From Bryobacterales bacterium F-183 (GTDB lineage: Bacteria > Acidobacteriota > Terriglobia > Bryobacterales > Bryobacteraceae): 64,000 bases of DNA. Positions 45,479 through 53,738 of this stretch are shown here, in pieces. Within the stretch, counting starts at the first letter, position 1. Every line of letters begins with the position of its first letter. A program made the translations under genes and the position numbers. The stretch lies in the NCBI GenBank assembly GCA_016865505.2, contig AP025252.1, forward strand, positions 4,216,001 through 4,280,000, in the 5' to 3' direction. The notes under the pieces are model-generated. The model did no database searches and was not told the DNA's origin. It worked only from the letters and a program-made list of their open reading frames with translations.

Positions 45479-46023
45479 ATTTTGCGCAGGAAACTCTCGT
45501 GTACGCGCGTGTCCGCCGTCAACTCGGGGTGGAACGTCGCTACCATGTGGCGGCCCTGTTCGGCCCACACCGGCGTACCGTTATAACTCGCGATTACCTT
45601 CACTTCAGGACCCGCGCTTCGGATGATCGGGGCGCGAATGAACACCGCTTCCACATCGCCGTCGAGCTTGACGATGCGGCTGTCGAGTTGCCTGCCGTAG
45701 GCGTTGCGCTCTACCGCGATATCCATCAATCCGAAGCTTTCCTGGGCGGGGTTCGACACCTCGCGTGCTAATAAAATAGCACCGGCGCAGGTACCGAAGA
45801 TGGGCTTATGCTGCCCAAATGCACGCAGCGGCTCAAACAGATTCTCGATGTGCAACAACTTCAACATCGAGGTGCTTTCACCGCCGGGAATGATCAAACC
45901 ATCGACCGTGTCGAGGTCCGCTTGTGTGCGGACCTCCACGGCATCGGCGCCCGCGCGCTCGAGCGCCTTTCGATGTGCTTCGAAATCGCCCTGCAGCGCA
46001 AGGACGCCCACTTTCTTCTTCAT
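45475..46023 (-). CDS. pdxT: pyridoxal 5'-phosphate synthase glutaminase subunit
   Basis: 182 residues. Class I glutaminase releasing ammonia for PdxS. GVLALQGDFEAH at the start, GLIIPGGESTSM, the nucleophile Cys in GTCAGAILLA, and the His-Glu of the triad in ATFHPELTAD are all present. Lies 9 nt after pdxS. Confidence 0.97.
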   Translation of the reverse strand: MKKKVGVLALQGDFEAHRKALERAGADAVEVRTQADLDTVDGLIIPGGESTSMLKLLHIENLFEPLRAFGQHKPIFGTCAGAILLAREVSNPAQESFGLMDIAVERNAYGRQLDSRIVKLDGDVEAVFIRAPIIRSAGPEVKVIASYNGTPVWAEQGRHMVATFHPELTADTRVHESFLRKI

Positions 46024-46032
46024 CGTGACCTG

Positions 46033-46917
46033 TTACCAGCCGCGGGTCTGCATCAGCTCAGCTTCGGGCAGCTTGGTGATGTCAAGGCCCGGCATCGCTT
46101 CGCCCAGCTCTTCACTGGCTTCGAGCAGCTTGATCGGATCCTTGTAGTAGGTCGCCGCCTTCACCACCGCGCGAGCGCGAGCTTCGGGGTCCGAGCTCTT
46201 GAAGATGCCCGAACCAACGAACACCGCTTCGGCGCCCAACTGCATCACCAGAGCCGCGTCAGCCGGGGTCGCGATGCCGCCCGCCGAGAAGTTCGGCACC
46301 GGCAACTTGCCGTGTTCGGCTACCCATTCGACGAGTTCCAGCGGGGCCTGCAGCTTCTTGGCTTCATGCACCAGCTCTTCTTTGCCGAGTACGGTAAGCT
46401 GCTTCATTTCCTTGACGATCGTACGGATGTGGCGGACCGCTTCCACGATGTTGCCGGAACCGGCTTCACCCTTGGTACGGATCATCGCTGCGCCTTCCGC
46501 GATACGGCGGAGCGCTTCGCCCAGGTTGCGGGCGCCGCAGACGAACGGAACCTTGAACGCCTTCTTATCGATGTGGTGCTCTTCGTCAGCCGGGGTGAGC
46601 ACTTCGCTCTCGTCGATGTAGTCGACTTCGAGAGCTTCGAGTACGCGGGCTTCCGTGAAGTGGCCGATGCGGGCCTTGGCCATCACCGGGATCGACACGG
46701 TTTCCATGATCTCGCGGATGATCCGGATCTGGGCCATGCGGGCCACGCCGCCTTCTTTGCGGATGTCGGATGGCACGCGTTCGAGCGCCATCACCGCGCA
46801 GGCGCCGGCTTTTTCGGCAATCTGCGCTTGTTCGACGTTGGTCACGTCCATGATCACGCCGCCCTTGAGCATTTCGGCGAGACCGGTTTTCAACCGGAAA
46901 TCGTCATTCATCACCAT
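46033..46917 (-). CDS. pdxS: pyridoxal 5'-phosphate synthase lyase subunit
   Basis: 294 residues. Builds PLP from ribose 5-phosphate, glyceraldehyde 3-phosphate and ammonia. It has [20 protein letters not shown], the substrate Lys in [10 protein letters not shown], the second Lys in [17 protein letters not shown] and [14 protein letters not shown]. It forms the twelve-subunit core of the PdxST complex. Confidence 0.97.
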   Translation of the reverse strand: MVMNDDFRLKTGLAEMLKGGVIMDVTNVEQAQIAEKAGACAVMALERVPSDIRKEGGVARMAQIRIIREIMETVSIPVMAKARIGHFTEARVLEALEVDYIDESEVLTPADEEHHIDKKAFKVPFVCGARNLGEALRRIAEGAAMIRTKGEAGSGNIVEAVRHIRTIVKEMKQLTVLGKEELVHEAKKLQAPLELVEWVAEHGKLPVPNFSAGGIATPADAALVMQLGAEAVFVGSGIFKSSDPEARARAVVKAATYYKDPIKLLEASEELGEAMPGLDITKLPEAELMQTRGW

Positions 46918-46947
46918 TGGTGTAACTGTGCCTCCAAAAACGTTCTG

Positions 46948-48462
46948 CTAAACCAGCGCCGGACTTGCGGGCTCGAAGCTCCGCGCGTCCTCCATGCGCT
47001 GCCATTCACTGCGATAGATCGAACCTAAGACGGCGAAACCCTGCCGGATCTTGTCCGGCGCGAGTCCCGCAAAACTGATGCGTAGAGAACTGGAATGGTC
47101 GCGGTTGACGGCGAAGTAGCGGCCGGGTAGGTACGCGACGCCTTCGCGCTGGGCACGAGCCAGCAGTTCGCCTGCGTCGAGCCCGCCGGGGAGCGTCACC
47201 CAAACGTTCATCCCACCTTCCGGATGTGTGTAGGACGATCCGGGTGGTAAAAATTTCGCACACGCGGCAAGAGTGGCGTCCAGGCGCTCGGCGCCGGCCT
47301 CAATCATCTTGCGGCGGTGTTCGGCGAGCCTTCCCGACTCGATAAAGCGAGACAAAACAGCCTGCGAAAGCTGGTCGGTATGCAGGTCGCACGATTGTTT
47401 GGCTTCCGTCAGGCGTGTGCAGAAGGCTTTGGGTCCGATGACCCAACCCACGCGAAGCCCTGGAAATGCGAGTTTTGAGAAGCTGCGCAGCAGGATGGTG
47501 TCGCCGGTGGCGTCCAATTGTTTAATGGTGGGCAGCGCATCGCCGCGGTAGCGGAGTTCGCCGTAGATGTCGTGTTCGATGAGAACGACACCGGCTTCGC
47601 GAGCGAGCTTCAAAATGGCGTATCGAGCGGCCAAGGGCAGAGTAGTGCCGGTGGGATTTTGAAAGCTGGACGTCACCACCAAGGCTCGCGGACGTTCACG
47701 CTGAATGGCTTTTGCAAGCGCGTCGACATCCATGCCATTGGGTCCAACGGGTACGCCAGCGACGCGAGTGCCGGCGCTCAGGAATACGTTTTTGAGTCCC
47801 GGGTACACGGGGTCCTCAATCAAGACGGTGGAGTTGCCGCCGGAGCAAAGGATGCGCTGGATGAGGTCGAGCGACTGCTGGCAACCGTTAGTGATGACCA
47901 GATCGTCGGTCTGGCGGACGACACCTTCGCGAGCGCCGTCCCGCGCTAGGAGCGTACGCAATGGAGCGTAGCCGGCGGGGGAGCCGAGTTGCAGAATCGA
48001 GGCGGCGACGGTTTCGTCGGCAATGACTTCTTCGCAGGTTGCGCGGAACGGTTCGAGCGGAAACAAAAGTTCGCTCGGCCGTGAATTGGCAAAACTGATG
48101 GGTGCCTGACGCAGGATCGGCGGGGGCGGATCGAGCCTGGGGGAGGCGCTCAAAAGCTCGTTCCAATTGAGCGGTTTGGCCGGATCTTCGACCTTGGCCG
48201 GGCTGGTGACAAAGCTGCCGCGGCCGACCTCGCTGCGGATGAGCGACTCGCCTTCGAGTAGCTCGTAGGCCATTGAAATTGTTTGGCGGTTCAGGCCAAT
48301 CTGCCCGGCCAATTCCCGCATGGCTGGTAGGCGTTCACCCTCTTCTAGGCGGCCGTCTAGAATCGCATCTCGTAGTTGCGTATAGATTTGGCGGTAAATT
48401 GGGGAGTCTGACGACTCCTCGATGCGTATTGCGGGAACCATGCCAATCCGAAATCTGAGCAT
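46948..48462 (-). CDS. MocR/PdxR-type transcription regulator (GntR-aminotransferase fusion)
   Basis: 504 residues. The N-terminal GntR winged helix (SPIYRQIYTQLRDAILDGRL, LAGQIGLNRQTISMAYELLEGESL) is fused to a fold-type I aminotransferase domain with PLP-binding Lys in LLRSFSKLAFPGLRVGW. PdxR-type members sense PLP and control pdxST. Here it is upstream of pdxS on the same strand with a 30-nt gap, whereas PdxR is usually divergent, so co-transcription and feedback control are likely. ATG 48441 is an alternative start. Confidence 0.9.
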   Translation of the reverse strand: MLRFRIGMVPAIRIEESSDSPIYRQIYTQLRDAILDGRLEEGERLPAMRELAGQIGLNRQTISMAYELLEGESLIRSEVGRGSFVTSPAKVEDPAKPLNWNELLSASPRLDPPPPILRQAPISFANSRPSELLFPLEPFRATCEEVIADETVAASILQLGSPAGYAPLRTLLARDGAREGVVRQTDDLVITNGCQQSLDLIQRILCSGGNSTVLIEDPVYPGLKNVFLSAGTRVAGVPVGPNGMDVDALAKAIQRERPRALVVTSSFQNPTGTTLPLAARYAILKLAREAGVVLIEHDIYGELRYRGDALPTIKQLDATGDTILLRSFSKLAFPGLRVGWVIGPKAFCTRLTEAKQSCDLHTDQLSQAVLSRFIESGRLAEHRRKMIEAGAERLDATLAACAKFLPPGSSYTHPEGGMNVWVTLPGGLDAGELLARAQREGVAYLPGRYFAVNRDHSSSLRISFAGLAPDKIRQGFAVLGSIYRSEWQRMEDARSFEPASPALV

Positions 48463-48505
48463 ACCATATTGGCTGGGCTGGCTGTTTGATAAAATTCACA
48501 ACAAC

Positions 48506-49612
48506 ATGAAAGTGCTTGGGTGCCTATTTTTGATCTTTTGTCTGGCGGTGGCGGGGCAGACTGGCAATCCGCAGGATATGTCCCAACGGAAGCAGAAGAA
48601 GAGCAAGAAAAAGGAGGACATCGAACCCATAACACAGGTGTTGCCTCTGCCGAAGGATTTGCCCGCTGCGATCGTGGCTGAGACCCAGCGGCTGGTGTTC
48701 CACGTGTCGCCCTTGTCGACCAAGGGATTGCTCACCCAACAGACTCGCGACGCGGTGAAGGCGCTGTGGGGGCAGACCAAGAGTGCGCAAATTGTCCGGC
48801 TGCGGGCGTTTGTGGCGGGGAGTGGGGATAGCCGGCGGGTGGCGACGATTGTCAGCGAGATGTTCACCGAGAAGCATCTGCCGCTGCCGGTGTTGACTAC
48901 GGTGCTGGTGGGGTCCCTGGGGATGGAAGGTGCGCAGATCCTGATTGAGGCTACGTCTGTGGACCGAAAGGTGGTGAACCCGAATGGGCTGTTGTTTATT
49001 TCGGGCAAGGGCGGGACTGGGTACGCCAAGGCGATTCAGGAACTGCAGCAGGCAGTGCAGGCGATGGGGGGTACGGCGGCGGACATTGTGCGGACGACTT
49101 GTTATGTGAACGGGTTTGATACGGACGGGGTGGAGCGGGCGAAGGCTGGCATGGGGACGTACACGGTGGTGCAGATGCGCCGCGAACCGTCTCCGATTGT
49201 GGCCGAGTGCGAGGCGATTGCGCGGAACCCGAAGCCGCAGGCGGAGCCGTTGAAGCTGGTGAATCCTCCGGTGTTCCAGGCGTCGCCGAATTATTCGCAG
49301 ATCGCGGTGGTGACGGCTCCGAAGATCGTGTTTACGGGGTTGCAGTTGGCGTTCCGCACGCAGGAGGCGGACTTTAAGCTGGCGTTTGAGCGGTTGGGGC
49401 GGACGTTGGAGGGGCAGGGGATCGGCTTTGGGAAGGTGTTCTTTACGTCGTATTATGCGCTGAGCCAGCAGTCGATTGATGGGATTCGGGCGGTGCGGTT
49501 TGGGTTTTTGGATAAGGCTGCGCCTCCGGCAGCGACGTTGGTGCCGTTTGAGGGGTTGCCGTCGCTCGACGCGTCGTTTGGTGTGGATGTAGTGGCTCTG
49601 GCCGCGCCGTGA
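48506..49612 (+). CDS. secreted protein with tandem RidA/YjgF-like domains
   Basis: 368 residues with a signal peptide (VLGCLFLIFCLAVAGQT), then a Lys-rich patch. Two degenerate YjgF/RidA-like units follow. The first contains VLTTVLVGSLGMEGAQILIEAT and the second PKIVFTGLQLAF and LVPFEGLPSL. RidA proteins are normally single-domain, cytosolic and deaminate reactive enamines; the catalytic Arg region is not clearly kept. It overlaps the following methyltransferase gene by GTGA. From here on the + strand is strongly G-rich (30 G against 11 C in 48781-48840). Confidence 0.7.
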   Translation: MKVLGCLFLIFCLAVAGQTGNPQDMSQRKQKKSKKKEDIEPITQVLPLPKDLPAAIVAETQRLVFHVSPLSTKGLLTQQTRDAVKALWGQTKSAQIVRLRAFVAGSGDSRRVATIVSEMFTEKHLPLPVLTTVLVGSLGMEGAQILIEATSVDRKVVNPNGLLFISGKGGTGYAKAIQELQQAVQAMGGTAADIVRTTCYVNGFDTDGVERAKAGMGTYTVVQMRREPSPIVAECEAIARNPKPQAEPLKLVNPPVFQASPNYSQIAVVTAPKIVFTGLQLAFRTQEADFKLAFERLGRTLEGQGIGFGKVFFTSYYALSQQSIDGIRAVRFGFLDKAAPPAATLVPFEGLPSLDASFGVDVVALAAP

Positions 49613-50235
49613 GCGTGCCGGGGCGCTACTACGACGAACTGGCGACGGCGTTTGTCCGAGGACGGCTGAAGAATCCGTCCGCATCCATAGAGGATGGGCT
49701 GCGGGCCGGGTTGCGGCTGCATAAGTTCAAAGCCGATACGACACTGGCGCGGGTACAGAAGGTGCTTGGGATTCTGCGCGGGATCGCACCGGAGAGCCTG
49801 CTGGATGTCGGGAGCGGGCGAGGTGCCTTTCTTTGGCCTTTGCTTGATGCTTTTCCGGAGACCGAGGTGACGTCAATCGATGTCCTGGAACAGCGTGTCG
49901 CTGACTTGCAAGCGGTGCGAGACGGCGGGGTTGCACGCCTGACACCGGTGCTAGGGGATGCCCAGACCATGCAGTTTGCCGATGGAAGCTTCGATGTCGT
50001 TACCCTGCTGGAGGTGCTGGAGCATATGCCCGATCCGCAGGCGGCACTGCGTTGTGCGGTGGCTGTCGCCAGGCGGTTTGTGATCTTGAGTGTGCCGTCC
50101 GTGCCTGACGATAATCCCGAACATATTCACTTGTTCACTGTCGACGATTTGCGGCGCATGGCCGAGGTGGCCGGGGCGCGGCGCATCACCGTCGACCATG
50201 TGCTCAACCACCGGATTGCGGTGCTGCAGCGATGA
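49609..50235 (+). CDS. class I SAM-dependent methyltransferase, possibly Hen1-like
   Basis: 208 residues from GTG. SAM motif I LLDVGSGRGAFLW (~64-76), acidic post-I VTSIDVLE, then GDAQTMQFADGSFDVV. The region LLEVLEHMPDP has E135-x-x-E138-H139 and is followed by PEHIHLFT (H172, H174). This order of residues resembles the metal site of HEN1 RNA 2'-O-methyltransferases (ExxEH...H), but ordinary Methyltransf_11 enzymes often look similar. It overlaps an RNA ligase gene by ATGA, which makes an RNA substrate plausible. Confidence 0.8.
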   Translation: MSVPGRYYDELATAFVRGRLKNPSASIEDGLRAGLRLHKFKADTTLARVQKVLGILRGIAPESLLDVGSGRGAFLWPLLDAFPETEVTSIDVLEQRVADLQAVRDGGVARLTPVLGDAQTMQFADGSFDVVTLLEVLEHMPDPQAALRCAVAVARRFVILSVPSVPDDNPEHIHLFTVDDLRRMAEVAGARRITVDHVLNHRIAVLQR

Positions 50236-50918
50236 TTTTGAAGTATCCGCGGACGCCGCATATCACGGGGTCACGACTGCAGCCCGGCGATGAGGATCTG
50301 GCATCGGTGGCGCGCGATGCGCTGGCTGGGCTGCCGCTGGTGATTGAAGAGAAGTTGGATGGGTCGAACTCCGGGGTCAGTTTTGATGGCGAGGGGCGGT
50401 TGGTGCTGCAGAGCCGCGGCCATGTACTGACGGGTGGGGCGCGGGAGCGGCAGTTTGACTTGTTCAAGAGATGGGCGAGCCATCATTCCGGTTGGCTGTG
50501 GGAGCGGCTGGGCGCGAGGTACGTGATGTACGGCGAGTGGCTGTACGCACGGCATACGATTGCGTACGACCGGTTGCCGCACTACTTCCTAGAGTTCGAC
50601 ATCTTGGACCGGGAGGCAGGCGTGTTTCTGTCCACGGAGCGGCGGCGGAGGTTGTTGAGCGGAGGTCCTGTGGTGTCGGTGCCGGTGTTGGGTACGGCGT
50701 TGCCGCTGGAGCAATACATCGGGCTGTCCACGGCATCGAGCAAAGAAACGATGGAAGGCCTGTACATCAAGCATGAGGCGGAGGGCCAAGTGCTGGGACG
50801 GTATAAGTACGTGCGGGCGGGGTTTCTGCAGGCGGTGGCCGATTCGGGCGAGCACTGGATGGATCGTCCGATCGAGCCGAATCAATTGCGGGACGGCGTG
50901 GATCTGTTTTCGGTATGA
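50232..50918 (+). CDS. ATP-dependent RNA ligase (Rnl-type nucleotidyltransferase)
   Basis: 228 residues. Covalent nucleotidyltransferase motifs: motif I EEKLDGSN (K41 to be adenylylated), Ia SRG (61-63), III YGEWLYARHTI (100-110), IV EGLYIKHE (175-182) and V YKYVRAGF (191-198). It seals 5'-phosphate and 3'-OH ends. It overlaps both neighbours by 4 nt (ATGA). It lacks the C-terminal domain of longer ligases. Its partner is the HD-Pnk gene downstream, matching the known bacterial pairing of HD-Pnk with a ligase. Confidence 0.88.
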   Translation: MILKYPRTPHITGSRLQPGDEDLASVARDALAGLPLVIEEKLDGSNSGVSFDGEGRLVLQSRGHVLTGGARERQFDLFKRWASHHSGWLWERLGARYVMYGEWLYARHTIAYDRLPHYFLEFDILDREAGVFLSTERRRRLLSGGPVVSVPVLGTALPLEQYIGLSTASSKETMEGLYIKHEAEGQVLGRYKYVRAGFLQAVADSGEHWMDRPIEPNQLRDGVDLFSV

Positions 50919-52023
50919 GTCTGCTTGGCTATCGCGATTGGATGCGTGCGATGCGTGAGTGTCCACAGGACGTTGTCCATCACGCTGAGGGCGATGTTTG
51001 GACGCATGTCGCAATGGTTTGCCGGGCGATGTTCGCGCTGCCGGAGTGGCAGGCGTTGCCCGTGGTCGAGCGTGACCTGCTGTTTGCGGCTGCGCTGCTG
51101 CACGATGTGTCGAAACCTGCGTGTACACGCCACGAGGACGATGGACGGATCACGTCGCGGGGGCATTCGCAGCGCGGGGCTTTGGTGGCGCGGCGGCTGC
51201 TTTGGGAGCGCGATGTCGAGATTTCGATTCGCGAGCAGGTGTGCGCGCTGGTGCGATTCCATCAAGTGCCGTTCTACCTGATCGAACGGCCTAACGCGAA
51301 GCGAATGGTGTTGCGGATGAGCCAGAGTCTGCGATGCCGGCATCTGGCGATTTTGGCGAAGGCGGATGCGCTGGGGCGGCGGTGTGCGGATCAACAGGAG
51401 TTGCTGACGCGGATCGGGCTGTTTGAGGAGCTTTGTCGGGAGTTGGAATGTCTCGATGCGCCGTGGCCGTTTGCCGATGGGTTGAGCCGGTTCGAGTACT
51501 TTCGGCGCGAGGATCGCGACCCTGGGTATGCGGCGTACGATGCGTCCAAATGCGAAGTGATACTGATGTCCGGGTTGCCGGCGTCGGGCAAGGATACGTG
51601 GTTACGGCAGGTGGCCCCGATGGGGTTTCCGGTGATCTCGCTCGATGCGCTTCGCGAGGAGTTTGCAGATCGTGGGCAGGTGATTCAAGCGGCAAAGGAG
51701 CAGGCGCGGGTGTATTTGCGGGCGGGTACAGCGTTTGCGTGGAATGCGACGAATCTGATACGCGAGGGCAGTTGATCGATTTGTTCACCGATTATCAGGC
51801 GCGGGTGCGGATCGTGCATGTGGAGGCTCCGGCTGCGGTGTGGCGGGAGCGGAATGCGGGCCGGGAGCGGGGTCGCGTGCCGGATGCTGCGATGGAGCGG
51901 ATGCTGGAGCGGGGGGACGTTCCCGATGTCACGGAAGCGGCGGAGGTCGAGTGGTGGCGGAGCGGGGCAAACGGCTTTTGCCGTGCACCACTAGCCGCGG
52001 GTGACGACACCGTCGTCGCTTAG
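50915..52023 (+). pseudogene. HD-Pnk end-healing enzyme (HD phosphoesterase + polynucleotide kinase), frameshifted near the C-terminus
   Basis: The N-terminal HD domain (H31, H63-D64 in LLHDVSKP, H73, GHSQRG) is a 2',3'-phosphoesterase in Runella slithyformis HD-Pnk. The C-terminal P-loop kinase has GLPASGKDT (220-228) and NATNL at 277-281. The first frame stops at 51773-51775. The homologous continuation (QLIDLFTDYQARVRIVHVEAP, RERGRVPD lid) runs in another frame to TAG 52021. One missing base near 51764-51770 explains it. Intact length would be ~369 residues. Without the tail the lid and base-binding parts of the kinase are lost, so the kinase is probably inactive unless this is a sequencing error. 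Confidence 0.8.
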
Positions 52024-52848
52024 CGTGCCGTATGGGGTCAGAGTCGAAAGCAGGGCCAGGGCGTAGTTGTCCTTCTGCTTTACGCCTACCAGCGGAAACG
52101 GTCCCGCATGGTTGCGGCAGGTGATGGTGACTTCCGTGTTTTCCTCGGTCTTTGTTGAATTCGCGATTTTGGACTTGTAGTTGAGCGCGTTGTTCATGCG
52201 CTGCTGGAGCAACTTCGGATGGAGCGCGCCGCCGGTGATACCTGCGACGCCATAGCGAACGTGCACTTTGCCGTCGTGCTTTTTGACGATGCCGAAGCCG
52301 ACCGCCATGTCGTTGTCCTGCCCGTATTTGATGCGCGTGAATTCGGCGCGCATATAGGTGTAGTAGCTGTAGAGCCGCGAGGTGCGGTTGGCTTTTGCGA
52401 GGCGGCTGAGCGCGTAAAAGGTTTGGAGATCTTCTTCGAGAGGTAGAGGCACGAAGAGGATACCTCTGCCCTCCTTCACTCCGAAAAGTTGCTTCGAGAT
52501 TGGCAGGCTTCCGCGGAGCAGGGCGCTGCTGAGATCGTGGAGGCCCAGCTCATTCTTCTTTTTGCTTATTTCCTGGAAGAATTCTGGATTTAGACGATTT
52601 TGCAGACCCTTTAAGCTCGTATCCAGCTTGACCTTAACGCCTTGGACGTTCAGGTCCTTTTCCTTGCCATGGAGGTCGAATTCGCGAGCCGTCATACGGT
52701 TGTCCGTAAAGGCTCGCTCGAAGGTTTCGACGGCCTCAAATTGTTTGACGAACTGGAACCATCGCTCGGCGGCTATCTGGACCTCGCTGAGGTCGGAAGT
52801 GCCTTCGATGGCTGCGTTCAACTGCTTGCGGTAAACGGCGAGGGACAC
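51991..52848 (-). CDS. protein of unknown function
   Basis: 285 residues from GTG 52848; I do not recognise the family. Soluble, no signal peptide, mixed helix/strand, with Lys-rich segments (DLHGKEKDLNVQGVKVKLD, EISKKKNELGLHDL) and a beta-rich C-terminal half (GKVHVRYGVAGITGGAL, EVTITCRNHAGPFPLVG). A strong AAGGAG 9 nt before the start and steady codon use argue that it is real. Its 3' end overlaps the frameshifted tail of the HD-Pnk gene on the other strand by 33 nt. Confidence 0.65.
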   Translation of the reverse strand: MSLAVYRKQLNAAIEGTSDLSEVQIAAERWFQFVKQFEAVETFERAFTDNRMTAREFDLHGKEKDLNVQGVKVKLDTSLKGLQNRLNPEFFQEISKKKNELGLHDLSSALLRGSLPISKQLFGVKEGRGILFVPLPLEEDLQTFYALSRLAKANRTSRLYSYYTYMRAEFTRIKYGQDNDMAVGFGIVKKHDGKVHVRYGVAGITGGALHPKLLQQRMNNALNYKSKIANSTKTEENTEVTITCRNHAGPFPLVGVKQKDNYALALLSTLTPYGTLSDDGVVTRG

Positions 52849-52857
52849 GGGTTTCTA

Positions 52858-52863
52858 CTCCTT
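52858..52863 (-). promoter_or_regulatory. ribosome-binding site deciding the GTG start at 52848
   Basis: Minus-strand AAGGAG, 9 nt upstream of the GTG; no ATG is available nearby in this frame. Confidence 0.65.
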
Positions 52864-52981
52864 ATGGCGTCTTGCTGTTCGAACAGCGCCGATGAGCGGC
52901 TAAACCAGTACGCGCCAAAAATGCCGAAGATTTACACGAACCAGGGCGATTTTCGGAAAAAGGTAGCAGAAGTACAAAAAT

Positions 52982-53566
52982 CTATTCGAGCCTGCGGTAG
53001 CGATGGTGGCCGGTGCCCTTGGCGTTGGGGAGGACGAGGACTTCGCCGTCCCAGGTGAAGGAGCCTCGGATGGGGGGACGGCTGCCTAGGGCGATGCGGA
53101 TGTTTTTGTCGCTTGTGACCGCATATGTGCCTGCTTGCCAGGTGAAGGGGACGGTGAGGATCGCTGTACCGTCGGGGCGGAAGTTCCAGTTGTTGGTGAT
53201 GGGGCGGCCTTCCATTTGGGTGGTGAAGGTCCATTTGCCGGTGATCGAGTTGGGGTCCTTGCCGGAGACTCGGCGGTAGGTGAGGTCGCCTTGCGGGGCC
53301 TTTAGCTTGAGGGTCTGTGCGTTTATCGTTGTGATCTGCAGGGTCTCTTCGGGGCCTGTTGGTGGGGTGAGGGTGAGTTGGGTGCCTTCGATGCGGTAGG
53401 TGTATTCGACGATTGCGCTGGGGCTGAAGTGGGCTTTGCCTTGGGGCTGGAACTTGTACAGCGCGCCTATGCCGCCTTTGGAACGCTCTTCTGAATACCA
53501 AGTGCCGGTGAGCGATTGGGCGGCTAGCGTCGTGGCGGTGATGAGTAACGTTGTTACGAAACGCAT
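52982..53566 (-). CDS. exported lipocalin-like beta-barrel protein of unknown function
   Basis: 194 residues with a signal peptide (RFVTTLLITATTLAAQS). Repeated beta-strands with a GTWYSEE start and GKWTFTTQMEGRPITNNW later look like two lipocalin-like/DUF-type half-barrels. No catalytic motif. The protein may bind a lipid or be a structural periplasmic protein. Divergent from the amidase gene. Confidence 0.7.
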   Translation of the reverse strand: MRFVTTLLITATTLAAQSLTGTWYSEERSKGGIGALYKFQPQGKAHFSPSAIVEYTYRIEGTQLTLTPPTGPEETLQITTINAQTLKLKAPQGDLTYRRVSGKDPNSITGKWTFTTQMEGRPITNNWNFRPDGTAILTVPFTWQAGTYAVTSDKNIRIALGSRPPIRGSFTWDGEVLVLPNAKGTGHHRYRRLE

Positions 53567-53738
53567 GCGTGTCTATCGGCAGGGTTTCCGTCGAAGCTTT
53601 GCGAAATGAAACGAAAGTACCAGGGGCGAGGTCTTCGTGGCGTGAAGGGCATCCCTACCAAGACGGCGAAGTGGACTGCGAAACCGAAGCAGAAGGGCCG
53701 TAAGAATGACGAGGCTCTGTTCCAACTAGAATCTACTT

